Below the pieces are notes generated by a model. It saw nothing but the letters and a program-made list of their open reading frames with translations. It did no database searches and was not told the origin of the DNA. Position numbers and translations under genes: made by a program. From an uncultured Clostridia bacterium (GTDB lineage: Bacteria; Bacillota; Clostridia; Lachnospirales; Anaerotignaceae), in NCBI GenBank assembly GCA_944378105.1, contig CALWGC010000033.1, positions 19,032 through 83,031 of the forward strand: a stretch of DNA of 64,000 nucleotides, given 5' to 3'. This document shows, piece by piece, positions 53,666 to 61,199 of the stretch (position 1 is the first letter of the stretch; each line of letters begins with the position of its first letter).

Positions 53666-54126
53666 GGTCGATTCTCCTTTTTCCATGCCAAATAGGCTTG
53701 GATGCCCCGCAGCTGTCCTTCATAACCGGAACAGCGACAGAGGTTTCCTGCCAGATAGGCTTTGATTTCGTCTTCGGTGGGGTCGGGGTTTTCCCGGAAG
53801 AGGGCAATGGCGTTCATCATCAAGCCGGGATTACAAAACCCGCATTGCTCTGCCCCTTGGTCGGCGATGAAGGCGCCAAATTCGGCAGCTTCTTCCTGCA
53901 AACCTTCCAGGGTGGTTACCTTGCGCCCGGCGGCCCGCAACGCCAGCACCGAGCAAGAGAGCACCGGCACATCGTCCAAAAAAACGGTGCAAAGGCCGCA
54001 GTTGGCCGTTTCACAGCCCCGCTTTGCGCTGTAACAACCGTGGCGGCGCACAAAATCCAGCAGCACCATGTCCGCCGGGATGTCGTCTTGAATCAATTTT
54101 CCGTTTAAGGTCAAAGAAAGGTTCAT
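53662..54126 (-). CDS. xdhC: Xanthine dehydrogenase-type [2Fe-2S] subunit
   Basis: 154 residues. Plant-type cluster CYSAKRGCETANCGLC and second cluster CGFCNPGLMM..CRCSGYEG, as in all molybdenum hydroxylase small subunits. Passes electrons from the molybdenum to the FAD subunit. Four-base overlaps on both sides. Confidence 0.95.
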   Translation of the reverse strand: MNLSLTLNGKLIQDDIPADMVLLDFVRRHGCYSAKRGCETANCGLCTVFLDDVPVLSCSVLALRAAGRKVTTLEGLQEEAAEFGAFIADQGAEQCGFCNPGLMMNAIALFRENPDPTEDEIKAYLAGNLCRCSGYEGQLRGIQAYLAWKKENRP

Positions 54127-54911
54127 GTTCTGTCACCTCCCACCTGTTGGCAACAGCGTTCGATTAACACAGGAATCAGGGCCTTGCGATAAGCAGCAGA
54201 GCCCCGCAGATTGCTGCCCACGGGAATCATTTCCTGGGCATAGGCGCCAAAAGAAGCGGCATCGATGGTGCCGTTTTGCACCATATCTTCCTTGGCCCAA
54301 AGGAGCTTGGCCCGGTTGGGTCTGGCCCCGATGGCAGTCCGCAAGCCTTCTTGCCCGAAGGATACGGCACAGGTCAAAACCGGAAAATCGGTTTTGGTGA
54401 TCCGCACCGATTCATAGGCCAGACGCAGCGGTGTTTTTTTCACAATTACCCGCACCAGTAAATCCCGGTCGTAATCCATGGCAGCATAGTCGGCCAGGGA
54501 AAGGATGCCCTTTTCAAACAGTTCTACCTGGGTGTCCATGGCCAAAAACAAGGTCAGCACATCGGAAAACCCATAGCGGCCATAGAGGCTGCCGCCGATG
54601 GTGGCGCAGTTACGAAATTGAACACCGACAATGTGTTCCACACTTTTTTTCATGGCGCCTTGGGTATAGGCGGCAAGACCTGGGTGCAGTTCCAGTTGCC
54701 GCAGTGTCACCATGGCGCCGATGGAGAAGGCGTCGTCTGTCTCTTCGATGGTGTCAAGGCCAAGGCCCGATAAATCGATGGCGCATTGGCCGGGGCGGTG
54801 GCTCATTTTTAGCCACAGCATACCGCCGATGATGCGGTTGGATTTTTTTTTGTTCAGTTCCCATGCTTCTTGTAAGGAAGTGGGGCGCTTGTAATCGGTA
54901 AAGTGGATCAT
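54123..54911 (-). CDS. xdhB: Xanthine dehydrogenase-type FAD subunit
   Basis: 262 residues from ATG 54911 (AGGAGGAA upstream). FAD-binding motif in FRNCATIGGSLYGRYGFSDV and an N-terminal RPTSLQEAWELNKKKSNRIIGGM. Somewhat short for the family (~290). First gene of the xdhBCA-xpt operon, driven by a consensus promoter. Confidence 0.92.
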   Translation of the reverse strand: MIHFTDYKRPTSLQEAWELNKKKSNRIIGGMLWLKMSHRPGQCAIDLSGLGLDTIEETDDAFSIGAMVTLRQLELHPGLAAYTQGAMKKSVEHIVGVQFRNCATIGGSLYGRYGFSDVLTLFLAMDTQVELFEKGILSLADYAAMDYDRDLLVRVIVKKTPLRLAYESVRITKTDFPVLTCAVSFGQEGLRTAIGARPNRAKLLWAKEDMVQNGTIDAASFGAYAQEMIPVGSNLRGSAAYRKALIPVLIERCCQQVGGDRT

Positions 54912-54947
54912 AGGTTCCTCCTGTTTTCGTTCCATACAGTTACTTTC

Positions 54948-54976
54948 ATTATAGCAAACTCTTGCAGAAAGTCCAA
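54948..54976 (-). promoter_or_regulatory. Sigma-A promoter of xdhB-xdhC-xdhA-xpt
   Basis: On the minus strand TTGGAC, 17-bp spacer, TATAAT. The -35 lies inside the spacer of the divergent promoter, so the two cannot be occupied together. Confidence 0.85.
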
Positions 54977-54990
54977 GGATATGCTATAAT
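54962..54990 (+). promoter_or_regulatory. Sigma-A promoter of the ABC transporter operon
   Basis: TTGCAG, 17-bp spacer, TATAAT. The transcript would begin near 54997 and include the motif GAAACGATAAC (55006-55016), which also occurs before the xanthine permease. Confidence 0.85.
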
Positions 54991-55050
54991 CTCCGTTGTT
55001 GTTTTGAAACGATAACGGGGTTTTCCCCCAAAAAAAGGAGAATGTTTGTG

Positions 55051-56109
55051 ATGAAAAAACGATTGTCTTTGTTACTGGTGGCGCTGCTTTCTTTGTCCAT
55101 GGTGGCCTGTTCTTCCAAGGATGCCACAACGGAAGAAAGCACAAGTACCCAAGCAGTAGAAACCACCGAAGAAACGGCGGCGGCCGAAGAAGAAGCGGCC
55201 TTTCCCCTCACCGTCACTGACCAAGTGGGCCGGGAAGTGACCATTGAAGAAGAACCACAGACGTTGGTGAGCGGTTATTATATTTCCACGTCGTTACTGA
55301 TTGCCCTGGGCCAGGAAGACAAACTGGTGGGCATCGAGGCCAAGGCCGATAGCCGCCCCATCTATGGCCTGGCGGCACCGGAATTGTTGGAACTGCCAAG
55401 CGTTGGCACAGCCAAGGAATTTGACCTGGAAGGTTGTGCCGCCTTGGAGCCGGATTTGATTATTTTGCCAGCCAAACTGCAAGACACCATTCCTGCCTTG
55501 GAAGAATTGGGCTTTCCGGTGCTGGCTGTAAACCCTGAAGACCAAGCTTTGCTGGATGAAGCCATCACTTTGCTTGGCGATGCCACCGGGGCAACGGAAG
55601 AAGCCCAGGCTTTGCTGGATTGGAACGAAACGGCCCTTTCTGATTTGGCAACGAAATTGGAAGGCGCAAAAACGCCTTCGGTACTGCTCACCTCCAACAG
55701 TGCGTTCCTGGCCGCAGCTGGCGGGGAAATGTATCAAAATAGCCTGATCCAGCAGGCCGGCGGTACCAATGTGGCTTCCGAACTGACGGGAAACGATTGG
55801 GGCGAAATTTCTTATGAACAAGTATTGGCTTGGAACCCGGATGTGATTGTATTGGCCGGGGAAGCCGATTATACGGTGGATGACGTGCTCTCTGACAGCA
55901 ATCTGGCCGGGGTAACGGCAGTGGAAAACGGTGCTGTTTACGCTATGCCTGGGGATTACGAAGCCTGGGATTCTCCGGTGCCAAGCGGTGTGCTGGGTAC
56001 CTTGTATTTGGCCAGTGTCCTGCATCCCGATTTGTACAGCACCGCCGATTTTGATACAGCGCTGACTTCCTTCTATGAAACCTTCTATGGCTTTACGCCA
56101 GAAGCGTAA
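55051..56109 (+). CDS. ABC transporter binding lipoprotein (TroA/BtuF-type fold)
   Basis: 352 residues from ATG 55051 (AAAAGGAG 10 bp upstream). Lipobox VACS after a signal peptide, acidic tether, then a metal-chelate binding domain: FPLTVTDQVGREVTIEEEPQTLV, ALEPDLIILPAKLQDT, ISYEQVLAWNPDVIVLAG. Partners are the FecCD permease and ATPase that follow. Clade members carry siderophores, cobalamin or molybdate (MolA-type). The ModE-like and MocA-like genes in the same operon and the divergent molybdenum hydroxylase favour molybdate/tungstate (inference). Confidence 0.88.
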   Translation: MKKRLSLLLVALLSLSMVACSSKDATTEESTSTQAVETTEETAAAEEEAAFPLTVTDQVGREVTIEEEPQTLVSGYYISTSLLIALGQEDKLVGIEAKADSRPIYGLAAPELLELPSVGTAKEFDLEGCAALEPDLIILPAKLQDTIPALEELGFPVLAVNPEDQALLDEAITLLGDATGATEEAQALLDWNETALSDLATKLEGAKTPSVLLTSNSAFLAAAGGEMYQNSLIQQAGGTNVASELTGNDWGEISYEQVLAWNPDVIVLAGEADYTVDDVLSDSNLAGVTAVENGAVYAMPGDYEAWDSPVPSGVLGTLYLASVLHPDLYSTADFDTALTSFYETFYGFTPEA

Positions 56110-56121
56110 GAGGCGAGAACA

Positions 56122-57108
56122 ATGCAAAAACAATTTGCAAACAAATGGATGATCTGTTTTGGTGCAGCCCTTGTTTTGACAGGGGCTGCATTTGTTGTTT
56201 CTTTGTGTGTGGGGCGGTTTCCCCTTTCGGTTTCGGATTTGCTTTCCGGGCAGGAGTTGCCGGTGCGGGTGTTTTGGAGGCTGCGGCTACCAAGGACACT
56301 GATGGCGGTTTTGGCCGGGTTTGTGCTGGGGGTGGCCGGCAGTGTCTATCAAACGGTGTTTCAAAACCCCTTGGCTTCGCCGGACATCATTGGCGTATCC
56401 TCCGGGGCCACGGTGGGGGCGGCCTGCGCCATTTTGTTTTTTGGCGGCGGCCTGGCCGTGACGGCGGCGATGGCCTTTTTGTGCGCGCTGGTGACGGTGT
56501 TTGTGACGCTGGGGCTAAGTCGCTTGTCGGGGACAAGGCGGCTTTCGTCGGTGGTGCTTTCGGGCATTGCCGTCAATGCCTTTACCCAGGCCATTTTGAT
56601 GCTGCTGAAATTATCGGCAGACCCCCAAAAACACCTGGGGGCCATTGAATACTGGGTCATGGGGTCCTTAAGCGATATGACGGCATCGAAACTGCCCCTC
56701 TCGGCGGCGGTTTCTTTGGTGAGCACCGGGGTCATTTTGCTCTTACACCGGCAACTGTTGCTGTTGAGTCTTTCGGAGGAAGAAGCGGGGATGCTGGGCG
56801 TTTCGGTGGAAAAAATGCGGTTTTTGCTGTTGGTCTTTGCCACTCTTGCGGTGGCCTCCATTGTATCGGTGACGGGGCTCATCAGCTTTGTGGGGCTTTT
56901 GGCGCCCCATGTGGCCAGGCTTTTGACAAAGGATTTTCGGCTGCCCACCATGGTCTTTGGCGGGGTTTTGGGCAGTTTGTTGTTGTTGGTGGCCGATTTA
57001 TTGGCCCGCAGCATCGGTACGGCCGATTTGCCGCTGAGCATTTTCACCTCTTTTTTAGGGGCGCCGTTTTTACTCTTTTTGGTCATCAAAGGGGGGAAAA
57101 TGGCATGA
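56122..57108 (+). CDS. FecCD/BtuC-type ABC transporter permease
   Basis: 328 residues, ~10 membrane helices, family signatures RLPRTLMAVLAGFVLGVAGSVYQTVFQNPLASPDIIGVSSGA and GLISFVGLLAPHVARLL. Overlaps the ATPase gene by 4 bp. Same transporter class as the H. influenzae MolB permease as well as siderophore and cobalamin importers. Confidence 0.93.
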   Translation: MQKQFANKWMICFGAALVLTGAAFVVSLCVGRFPLSVSDLLSGQELPVRVFWRLRLPRTLMAVLAGFVLGVAGSVYQTVFQNPLASPDIIGVSSGATVGAACAILFFGGGLAVTAAMAFLCALVTVFVTLGLSRLSGTRRLSSVVLSGIAVNAFTQAILMLLKLSADPQKHLGAIEYWVMGSLSDMTASKLPLSAAVSLVSTGVILLLHRQLLLLSLSEEEAGMLGVSVEKMRFLLLVFATLAVASIVSVTGLISFVGLLAPHVARLLTKDFRLPTMVFGGVLGSLLLLVADLLARSIGTADLPLSIFTSFLGAPFLLFLVIKGGKMA

Positions 57109-57887
57109 AGGAATTGTTTTCGGCAGAAGAAATTTCCGTTTTCTATGGCGAAAAACAGGTGTTAAACCGTCTGTCCTTTTCGTTGTCGGCGGGAGAAGTG
57201 ACGGGGCTTTTGGGCAAAAACGGCGGCGGAAAAACCACGCTTTTTCGCTCCATCTGCGGCCAGCTGCCCTATGAAGGCCGCTTTTTGTTGGAGGGAAAGG
57301 ACTTGAGAAGCTGTTCGGCCAAGGAACGGGCCCAAAGGATCAGCTATCTACCCCAACGGCACGGCATTGCCTTTTCGCTGCCGGTGGTGGAGGTGGTGCT
57401 TCTGGGGGTGTCGCCTTGGCTTTCCCTTTTTGGTCAGCCCACGAAAGCCCAGCGACAAGCGGTCATGGAGGCGCTGGAGCAGGTGGGGTTGGCAGAGCTT
57501 TCCCACCGGGATTTTTTGACCTTAAGCGAAGGACAAAAGCAGCTTTGCCTTTTGGCCCGCACCATGGTGCAGCAGGCGGGCTTTTGGTTATTGGATGAAC
57601 CGGACGCGGCGCTGGATGTGGAAAACAAGCAGTTGCTGTTTCGAAAGGTGCGGCAAATGGTGGCGGCGGGGCAAAAGGCGGCGCTCATGGCCATCCATGA
57701 CCCCCAGCTGGCGCTGGGGTGTTGTGACCGGCTGCTGTTTTTAAAAGAGGGGGCTTTGGCAGCATCCATTGTGCCAAAAACGGCCACCGAAGCAGAGATG
57801 ACGGCAGCCTTTCGGCTGCTTTATCCCAAGGCCCGGCCCTTTTTGCGGCAGGGAAAATGGTTTTTGGATTGGGAGGAGGAGCAATGA
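57105..57887 (+). CDS. ABC transporter ATPase (FecE/BtuD type)
   Basis: 260 residues. Walker A LLGKNGGGKTTLFRS, Q-loop ISYLPQRHG, signature LSEGQKQLCLLARTM (a slightly altered LSGGQ) and Walker B FWLLDEPDAALDVENK. ATGA overlaps at both ends, binding it to the permease and the ModE-like gene. Confidence 0.94.
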   Translation: MKELFSAEEISVFYGEKQVLNRLSFSLSAGEVTGLLGKNGGGKTTLFRSICGQLPYEGRFLLEGKDLRSCSAKERAQRISYLPQRHGIAFSLPVVEVVLLGVSPWLSLFGQPTKAQRQAVMEALEQVGLAELSHRDFLTLSEGQKQLCLLARTMVQQAGFWLLDEPDAALDVENKQLLFRKVRQMVAAGQKAALMAIHDPQLALGCCDRLLFLKEGALAASIVPKTATEAEMTAAFRLLYPKARPFLRQGKWFLDWEEEQ

Positions 57888-58270
57888 AAGAAAAAGTGCA
57901 AGTCTATTTGTGCGACGAAGAAGGATTGCGTTTTTTTGGCGAAGGGCCATACCGGCTGTTGTTGGCGGTGGAAGAAACCGGGTCGTTGCGGGGCGGCGCC
58001 ATGCAAATGCACATGGCTTATACCAAGGCACTGAAGCTCATCACCCACGCCGAGGAAGTGTTGGGCTTTCCTTTGACGCAGCGTACCATTGGCGGCAAAG
58101 GCGGCGGCGGCAGCGCCTTGACGGCAGAAGCAAGAAAGTTGGTGACACAGTATGAACAATATCGAACAGCAGTGGAACAAGAAGCCAGACGATTGTTTGA
58201 CCAATATTTCGGCCCCCATTGGCTGTGTGATTCAGGCCTCGGGGGAGGGGAAACGGTTCGGGAGCAATAA
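57884..58270 (+). CDS. ModE-like winged-helix regulator
   Basis: 128 residues. The N-terminal ~95 match the ModE DNA-binding domain: FGEGPYRLLLAVEETGSLRGGAMQMHMAYTKALKLITHAEEVLGFPLTQRTIGGKGGGGSALT. The C-terminal molybdate-binding (TOBE) half is absent, as in short ModE homologues of anaerobes. A GGAGGAG site and a 4-bp overlap show operon membership. Probably controls molybdenum transport or enzyme genes. Its 3' end overlaps the next frame by 119 bp. Confidence 0.88.
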   Translation: MKEKVQVYLCDEEGLRFFGEGPYRLLLAVEETGSLRGGAMQMHMAYTKALKLITHAEEVLGFPLTQRTIGGKGGGGSALTAEARKLVTQYEQYRTAVEQEARRLFDQYFGPHWLCDSGLGGGETVREQ

Positions 58271-58793
58271 ACTGTTGGTGGACTTGGGCGGAAAGCCCCT
58301 TTGTGCTTATGTCTTGGAGGCCACCGACTGTGGCTGCTTTCAAAAAAGATTGGTGGTGACCAGATGGAACGAAGTGGCAGAGATTTGCCGCAAAAAAGGG
58401 GTGGAGGTGCTGCTCCATGAGGAGCCGTTACAGCGGGACACCATCCGTCTGGGGGTGGAACAGATGGAGGGCATGGAAGGATGTCTTTTTTGCACCGCCG
58501 ACCAGCCATTGTTACGAAAAGAAAGTATCCAGGCGTTGGTGGATGCGTTTTTGGCAGACCCCAGCCGGATTTATCGCCTTTCCTTTGGGGGACAGGGGGC
58601 AAGCCCAGTGATTTTTCCAAAGGCGGCTTTTGCGGCATTAAAAAAACTGCCGCCCGCAGGGGGCGGCAGTGCCGTGTTTTCTTTGTTTGCGCCGCCGGTG
58701 TTGGTGGAGGCGTTGGGCAAAGAAGAATTGATGGATGTAGATACGGTCGAAGACCTTACGCAGTTGCGTCGTCTTTTGGCAGCAAGATATTAA
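58152..58793 (+). CDS. MocA/MobA-like nucleotidyltransferase
   Basis: 213 residues if it starts at 58152. The NTP-transferase motif GCVIQASGEGKRFGSNKLLV, then TADQPLLRKESIQALVDAF and the GQGASPVIFP stretch, place it with molybdenum cofactor cytidylyl/guanylyltransferases. It would finish the cofactor for the xdh-type enzyme. The start is uncertain: ATG 58152 lies well inside the ModE-like gene and has a weak site, while GTG 58227 starts right at the motif but lacks a ribosome site. Its 3' end overlaps the convergent permease gene by 38 bp. Confidence 0.85.
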   Translation: MNNIEQQWNKKPDDCLTNISAPIGCVIQASGEGKRFGSNKLLVDLGGKPLCAYVLEATDCGCFQKRLVVTRWNEVAEICRKKGVEVLLHEEPLQRDTIRLGVEQMEGMEGCLFCTADQPLLRKESIQALVDAFLADPSRIYRLSFGGQGASPVIFPKAAFAALKKLPPAGGGSAVFSLFAPPVLVEALGKEELMDVDTVEDLTQLRRLLAARY

Positions 58794-60156
58794 GCACCAT
58801 GGCCACCAAAGCGGCAGGCACAATGCCGGAACCGCCAAAAATCAGCTGTACAGCCTGAGGCGTTGCGCTTAGGATGGCAGGGTTTGCCCCCATGCCGTAC
58901 CCAACGCCCAATGCCACAGACAAAATGGTCAAGTTTCTTGGGGTCAGCGGGTCTTTGGTCACCAGCTGGATCCCGCTGACAACGATGGAAGAAAACATCA
59001 TGACGGCGGCCCCGCCCAGCACCGACTGGGGCATGATGGAAACCAGGGCACCCAATTTCGGAATCAAGCCGCAAAGAATCAAGAAAACGGCGCCGGTAGC
59101 CAGGGCAAAGCGATTGACCACTTTGGTCATGGCAACCAGCCCTACGTTTTGGCTAAAGGAAGTGTTGGCCAAAACACCAAAGAAGGCGGCAAAGGAAGAC
59201 CCCAAACCGTCACAGATGACGCCGCCGGAAAGTTCTTTGTCGGTGGCTTCCCGGCCCATGCCGCCAAGCATAACCCCGGAAATATCGCCCACCGTTTCTA
59301 CGGCCGTTACAATAAACATAATCATGACCGGAATGATGGCCCGCCAGTCAAAGACAATGGGTACCGGCATCAATTCCGGTACGGCAAACCAAGCGGCTTC
59401 CCGTACCTTGTCCCAGTTTAATACCCAGGATTTGGTAAACTCTACCCCTTCGGCCGTTACGCCAGTGTGGGGCAGTACAAAGCCCATGACAAAGGCGGCG
59501 ATATAGCCGGCTACGATACCAATCAAAATGGAGGCATAGCTGGCAAAGCCCTTGGTCCAATGTTTGGTGATCAAAATGACCACCAGTACAAAAAAGGCCA
59601 AAAGCAAGTTTTCCACAGAGCCAAAATCCTTGGCGCCGCTACCACCGCCAAAGGAGGCAATCCCAACGCTGATGAGGGAAAGCCCGATGGAAAGCACCAC
59701 GGTGCCGGTGACGATGGCCGGGAAAAACCGCCGCAGTGGTTTTAAAAAGAGGCCCAGCACGCCTTCAAACAAACCGCCTAAAATGGAAGCGCCCATGATG
59801 GCGCCATAGGCCATAACGCCGCCGCCCATGGTGGCAACGACGCTGTTGAAAACGCCAATGAAGCCGGAGCTGGTGCCCATGATGATGGGTACTTTGCCGC
59901 CCACAGGGCCAATGCCAAATAACTGTACTAAGGTGACGATACCGGCCACCAACATGGCGTTTTGCAGCAGGGCAATCTGCAAATCTGCAAATTCGCCGCC
60001 GGCCAAACCGCAGGCGCCGGTGATGATAAGCAGCGGCGTTAAGTTGCCCACAAACATGGCAAGCACATGCTGAAGCCCCAGGGGAATGGCCTGTTTTAAG
60101 GGCATCTTGCCCTCAAAGGAATAGGCCTGTTTGGATAAGTCCGTTTTGGTATTCAT
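58756..60156 (-). CDS. NCS2-family uracil/xanthine permease
   Basis: 466 residues from ATG 60156, ~12-14 membrane helices. NCS2 features: PLGLQHVLAMFVGNLTPLLI, MGTSSGFIGVFNSV, VETVGDISGVMLGG (the QxE-type helix region), DGLGSSFAAFFGVLANTSFSQNVG. Xanthine is the likely substrate given xpt and xdh nearby. Upstream motif GAAACGATAAC (60183-60193) is shared with the divergent xdh/ABC control region. Confidence 0.93.
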   Translation of the reverse strand: MNTKTDLSKQAYSFEGKMPLKQAIPLGLQHVLAMFVGNLTPLLIITGACGLAGGEFADLQIALLQNAMLVAGIVTLVQLFGIGPVGGKVPIIMGTSSGFIGVFNSVVATMGGGVMAYGAIMGASILGGLFEGVLGLFLKPLRRFFPAIVTGTVVLSIGLSLISVGIASFGGGSGAKDFGSVENLLLAFFVLVVILITKHWTKGFASYASILIGIVAGYIAAFVMGFVLPHTGVTAEGVEFTKSWVLNWDKVREAAWFAVPELMPVPIVFDWRAIIPVMIMFIVTAVETVGDISGVMLGGMGREATDKELSGGVICDGLGSSFAAFFGVLANTSFSQNVGLVAMTKVVNRFALATGAVFLILCGLIPKLGALVSIMPQSVLGGAAVMMFSSIVVSGIQLVTKDPLTPRNLTILSVALGVGYGMGANPAILSATPQAVQLIFGGSGIVPAALVAMVLNILLPKDDATA

Positions 60157-60373
60157 CTTCCCAATTTCCTTCCTTTCTGTTAGAAACGATAACAACTACC
60201 CATTTTATGTGATTTTGGGTCATTTGTAAATATTCCAACGCAAAAAAAGGACAAAAATCGACGATTTTTGCGGCAAAAGCCCCACAAAGGGAAAGAAAAG
60301 AAGAAATCAGGAAGGTTTGGTGTACTGGGTCTGCACAAAAAGAAGGGAACAAGGGGAAAAAAGGTGCGATATC

Positions 60374-60402
60374 TTGTCTTTTTAAAGGGATTGTGATATA
60401 TT
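60374..60402 (+). promoter_or_regulatory. Sigma-A promoter of the lipoprotein gene
   Basis: TTGTCT, 17-bp spacer, TATATT, about 30 bp before the start codon. Confidence 0.7.
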
Positions 60403-60434
60403 TGTGGTATTCATGTGGAAGTGGTTGTTATTTT

Positions 60435-61061
60435 ATGAAAAAATTGGGTATGTTTTGCTTGACACTGTTGCTTTGTGTTTCGCTGTTTGGCTGTAGCAAG
60501 CCAAAGCCGGACCCTGTGGTTACCAGCTTCTGTGACGCCATGCAGCAATACGATTTTGAGGCTATGAAAGCTTGCATGACAGCCGATTGGGACGAGTCTC
60601 AAGACGATCTGTTTTCAGAAGAAGAGGAGATGGAAGAAGAAAGCATGCTCATCTTAAAAGAGTGTGCAGCAAAGATGACGTATGAAATTGAAAGTTCGGA
60701 AGTGACAGATGATACGGCAAATGTGACGGTTTCTTTTACTTATCAGGACTTATCCCCCGTGCTTACCAACGTCATGGGCGAATATATCCAACAGGCCTTT
60801 GCCATGGCATTTACGGGTGCGGGTGCCGATGAAGAAACCATGAGTACTTTATTTGATACGATTTTCCGCGAACAGTATGATGCGGCAGAATTGACCACCA
60901 TCACAGAAAGTATGACCTTTGGATGCGAAAATACAGAAGAGGGTTGGAAAATTGCAACGATTCCAGAAGAATTTGTAGATGTGGCTACTGCAAATATGGT
61001 ACAGGCCCTGGAAGATCTCGCCAGCGATATGAATTGGGCAGAAACAGAAGAAGCGGAATAA
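60435..61061 (+). CDS. Secreted lipoprotein, unknown
   Basis: 208 residues. Signal peptide MKKLGMFCLTLLLCVSLFGCS with lipobox LFGC; then an acidic helical and beta region: VVTSFCDAMQQYDFEAMKACM, EIESSEVTDDTANVTVSFTYQDLSPV and a late EEGWKIATIPEEFVDVATAN. The alternation of a helical hairpin and a strand ending in GWKI resembles the NTF2-like DUF4878/DUF5105 lipoproteins of Bacillota, but this is a weak assignment. Own promoter and repeat-type terminator. Confidence 0.8.
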   Translation: MKKLGMFCLTLLLCVSLFGCSKPKPDPVVTSFCDAMQQYDFEAMKACMTADWDESQDDLFSEEEEMEEESMLILKECAAKMTYEIESSEVTDDTANVTVSFTYQDLSPVLTNVMGEYIQQAFAMAFTGAGADEETMSTLFDTIFREQYDAAELTTITESMTFGCENTEEGWKIATIPEEFVDVATANMVQALEDLASDMNWAETEEAE

Positions 61062-61084
61062 GCATAAAAAAGGACTGCTTTTTC

Positions 61085-61190
61085 GCGTCGCTTAGAAGAA
61101 AACAAAGATGGCTGAAATCCTTAGGTACAAAGGATTTCAGCCATCTTATTTTTGCTGAGCTTATTTTCTTCTAAAAACGATTACCGCAAT
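61085..61190 (-). repeat. Nested-hairpin repeat, copy D (best preserved)
   Basis: Inner 16-bp perfect stem AAGATGGCTGAAATCC / GGATTTCAGCCATCTT (61105-61120, 61132-61147), outer 11-bp stem TTAGAAGAAAA / TTTTCTTCTAA (61092-61102, 61164-61174), and TTTTTGCTGAG between them, the reverse complement of CTCAGCAAAAA in copies A and B. Lies between the convergent lipoprotein and ilvD genes, where it can terminate both. Confidence 0.85.
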
Positions 61191-61199
61191 TTTATTTTT

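Noticed and set aside
54998..55020. CcpA cre site before the ABC lipoprotein
   Set aside because: TTGAAACGATAACG is one base out of register with the cre consensus.
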